Positions 6,069 to 7,644 of a DNA stretch of 7,644 nucleotides are shown piece by piece. The DNA is taken from NCBI GenBank assembly GCA_003644825.1, contig QNDJ01000060.1, positions 1 to 7,644 of the forward strand, read 5' to 3'. This stretch comes from Candidatus Zhuqueibacterota bacterium. Lineage in GTDB: Bacteria > SM23-31 > B21-G16. Each line of letters opens with the position of its first letter. Position 1 is the stretch's first letter. The notes under the pieces are model-generated. The model saw nothing but the letters and a program-made list of their open reading frames with translations. It had not been told where the DNA came from and did not search any database. A program made the translations under genes and the position numbers.

Positions 6069-6129
6069 CATCTTTTATACATAACTGATAAGGGCTGAAA
6101 GAAGTTAAAAAATATATTTTTTATAGCAA

Positions 6130-6152
6130 AATATAATACAAATTGTTATATT
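6130..6152. promoter_or_regulatory. AT-rich dyad upstream of glnA, possible operator
   Basis: AATATAATA (6130-6138) and TGTTATATT (6144-6152) are inverted repeats matching at 8 of 9 positions around a 5-nt centre. The left arm contains TATAAT (6132-6137). The dyad does not fit the GlnR consensus TGTNAN7TNACA. In DNA this AT-rich, such a palindrome could be chance. Confidence 0.2.
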
Positions 6153-6179
6153 AAAAATAAAATTCAATACACATAAAAT
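6151..6179 (+). promoter_or_regulatory. Possible glnA promoter
   Basis: TTAAAA (6151-6156) and TAAAAT (6174-6179) lie 17 bp apart, giving a predicted start about 9 nt before the glnA ATG. The alternative -10 TATAAT at 6132-6137 has no good -35. Base composition makes either weak. No sigma-54 type (TGGC-N8-TTGC) site is visible. Confidence 0.2.
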
Positions 6180-6194
6180 ATACAAAAGTTAATT

Positions 6195-7532
6195 ATGAAT
6201 AAAGAAAAATTGATAGAAAAAATTTTAAAAACAATTAAAGATAAAAAAATAAGTTTTATTGAACTCCGATTTACAGGAATATTCGGTCAGGACCACAATA
6301 CAATAATACCCTCTCACGAGCTTGAAAAATCGTTTGAAACAGGAACCTGGTTCGATGGTTCCTCTATTGAAGGATTTGTCAGGATATCTGAAAGCGATAT
6401 GTACTTAAGGCCAGACCCTACTACATTTTTTATTTCACCATTCAACAATAATGAAAAAATAAAAATTGGAAAAATAATCTGTGATATCTATACACCTGAT
6501 GGAGAACCATTTTTAAAAGACCCTAGATATATTCTTAAACATCAGGATGAAATAGCAAGAAAAAAAGGCTGGATTTTTAAAGCAGCATCAGAACTTGAAT
6601 TTTTCATATTTAAAAGAGAAAATGGCGAACTCTCCGTTACTCCCCACGATGATATAAGTTATTTTGAATCAAATATTGCTGGTAATGCCCCTGAAATAAG
6701 GTTGTGGATTATGTCTCATATGGAAGATATAGGCATCAAAATGGAGATGGGGCATCATGAAGTCGCACCAGGACAACACGAAATAGACTTCGTATATGAT
6801 GATGCAGTCAAAATGGCAGATTATATCCAGACCTACAAATATATTGTGAAATCAGTCGCTTACCTTCATAACTACGAAGCTACTTTTATGCCAAAACCTG
6901 AAGTCGGAATCAGTGGAAGTGGAATGCATACCCACTTCAGTCTATTTAATGAAAAAGGTGAAAACATTTTTTATGATAAAGAAAAAGAATTATCAGATAT
7001 TGCTAATTCCTTCTTTTCAGGGATACTAAAATACATAAAAGAAATGGCATTAATTACAAATCCTACAGTTAATTCTTACAAAAGGCTTGTTCCTGGTTAT
7101 GAAGCACCTGTTCTGATCTGTGCGGGCAAAAAAAACCGTTCTGCTCTTATAAGAATACCAGCCACAAGAAACGTTCCTAAGTCTACAAGAGGTGAATTGA
7201 GAAATCCAGACCCCTCTGCAAATCCATACCTGCTCTTTGCTGTTATGCTGGGAGCAGGATTAAAAGGAATAGAAGAAAATCTGCCTCCTCCTATTATGTA
7301 TGATGACAACATATATGAACTCTCAAGAGAAGAAAGAAAAAAAAGAGGTATCGGTCGCTTACCAAATGATATGGGGCATGCTATCAAGTTCTTCGAAAGC
7401 AGTAAACTGATGAGAGAAATACTCGGAGATGAATTGTTTGATTTTTATCTTGAAACGAAAATTAAAGAATATCACGAGTATCAATTTAACCAGATAAGTG
7501 ACTGGGAAATATCAAGATATTTTAATATTTAG
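6195..7532 (+). CDS. glnA: Glutamine synthetase type I, GSI-alpha class
   Basis: Makes glutamine from glutamate, ammonia and ATP in the cytosol, as a dodecamer in this family. The 445 residues match the GSI-alpha length and lack the roughly 25-residue insertion of GSI-beta enzymes. Signatures in order are DGSSIEGFVR at 54-63, the metal-binding ELE at 133-135, GHHEVAPGQHEID at 186-198 (E189, E196), the GSGMHTH ATP/metal segment at 241-247, the flap glutamate E303 in VPGYEAP, NRSALIRIP at 314-322 and RGELRNPDPSANPY at 332-345. R63 aligns with B. subtilis R62, the residue that mediates glutamine feedback inhibition in GSI-alpha. NIYELSREER at 372-381 has a tyrosine near the GSI-beta adenylylation position but not the LYDLPPEE motif, so adenylylation is not expected. 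The ATG is the only plausible start (in-frame stop at 6174-6176); no Shine-Dalgarno precedes it. It is divergent from the tRNA cluster. Confidence 0.97.
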   Translation: MNKEKLIEKILKTIKDKKISFIELRFTGIFGQDHNTIIPSHELEKSFETGTWFDGSSIEGFVRISESDMYLRPDPTTFFISPFNNNEKIKIGKIICDIYTPDGEPFLKDPRYILKHQDEIARKKGWIFKAASELEFFIFKRENGELSVTPHDDISYFESNIAGNAPEIRLWIMSHMEDIGIKMEMGHHEVAPGQHEIDFVYDDAVKMADYIQTYKYIVKSVAYLHNYEATFMPKPEVGISGSGMHTHFSLFNEKGENIFYDKEKELSDIANSFFSGILKYIKEMALITNPTVNSYKRLVPGYEAPVLICAGKKNRSALIRIPATRNVPKSTRGELRNPDPSANPYLLFAVMLGAGLKGIEENLPPPIMYDDNIYELSREERKKRGIGRLPNDMGHAIKFFESSKLMREILGDELFDFYLETKIKEYHEYQFNQISDWEISRYFNI

Positions 7533-7550
7533 CTTTTTAATACTAAATAT
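7525..7550 (+). terminator. Weak hairpin overlapping the glnA stop codon
   Basis: ATATTTAG (7525-7532, ending in the TAG stop) pairs perfectly with CTAAATAT (7543-7550) over 8 bp around a 10-nt loop. It is almost all A-T and is followed by AAAATAAC rather than a U tract, so it is a poor intrinsic terminator and may serve only as 3'-end structure. Confidence 0.25.
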
Positions 7551-7591
7551 AAAATAACTTTCTGCTAGCCAATGAAAAACAGAATATTAAA

Positions 7592-7620
7592 GAGATTGCT
7601 TCGCTGTTGCTTGTAATGAT
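7592..7620 (-). repeat. Short palindromic dispersed element, copy C (degenerate)
   Basis: Plus strand GAGATTGCTTCGC at one end and CTTGTAATGAT at the other. On the minus strand the ends read ATCATTACAAG and GCGAAGCAATCTC, matching copies A and B with a few changes and a much shorter middle. It lies downstream of glnA, about 4 kb from the other copies. Confidence 0.5.
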
Positions 7621-7644
7621 ATATATAACTGTATTCTATTGATA

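Noticed and set aside
7097-7387. Minus-strand ORF of 96 codons
   Set aside because: Antisense to the conserved C-terminal half of glnA.

Overview
The window is a compact, low-GC (clearly AT-rich) stretch of bacterial chromosome made almost entirely of housekeeping genes. Bacterial origin is indicated by a YbbR/CdaR-type membrane protein, a bacterial-type TsaD, a type I (GSI-alpha) glutamine synthetase and Shine-Dalgarno sites on some genes. The phylum cannot be fixed from the sequence. The AT richness, the patchy Shine-Dalgarno use and the divergent YchF-like ATPase would fit an uncultured or anaerobic lineage, but that is inference.

Layout. Bases 1-1310 (+) hold a sodium-coupled NSS/SNF transporter whose 5' end lies outside the window. 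Bases 1352-2311 (+) encode a PflA/PflX-like radical SAM protein with extra cysteine clusters at both ends. It converges, with only 4 bp between stop codons, on 2316-3398 (-), a YchF-like P-loop ATPase with a non-standard G1 motif. A gene-free stretch of about 300 bases (3399-3704) carries two copies of a short terminal-inverted-repeat element and a terminator-like hairpin. A minus-strand cluster follows: tRNA-Asn(GTT) (5955-6026), a 63-residue putative zinc-ribbon protein (5705-5896), a YbbR/CdaR-like protein (4709-5665) and tsaD (3705-4712). The last two overlap by 4 bp. A plausible extended -10 promoter lies just upstream of the tRNA. Divergently, 6195-7532 (+) is glnA, followed by a stop-codon-overlapping hairpin and a third, degenerate copy of the short repeat.

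Functional themes are translation (tRNA-Asn, TsaD for the t6A37 tRNA modification, a YchF-type ribosome-associated ATPase), envelope or c-di-AMP signalling (YbbR), and nitrogen and amino-acid handling (GlnA, NSS transporter). tRNA-Asn decodes ANN-class (AAY) codons, so it is itself an expected substrate of t6A modification and sits in the same transcriptional orientation as tsaD.

I saw no phage genes, integrase, transposase, CRISPR array or defence module, and no clear new multi-gene system. The most interesting items are the variant YchF subfamily, the radical SAM protein of unknown substrate, the uncharacterised zinc-ribbon protein inside the tRNA-ybbR-tsaD cluster, and the dispersed short repeat family.
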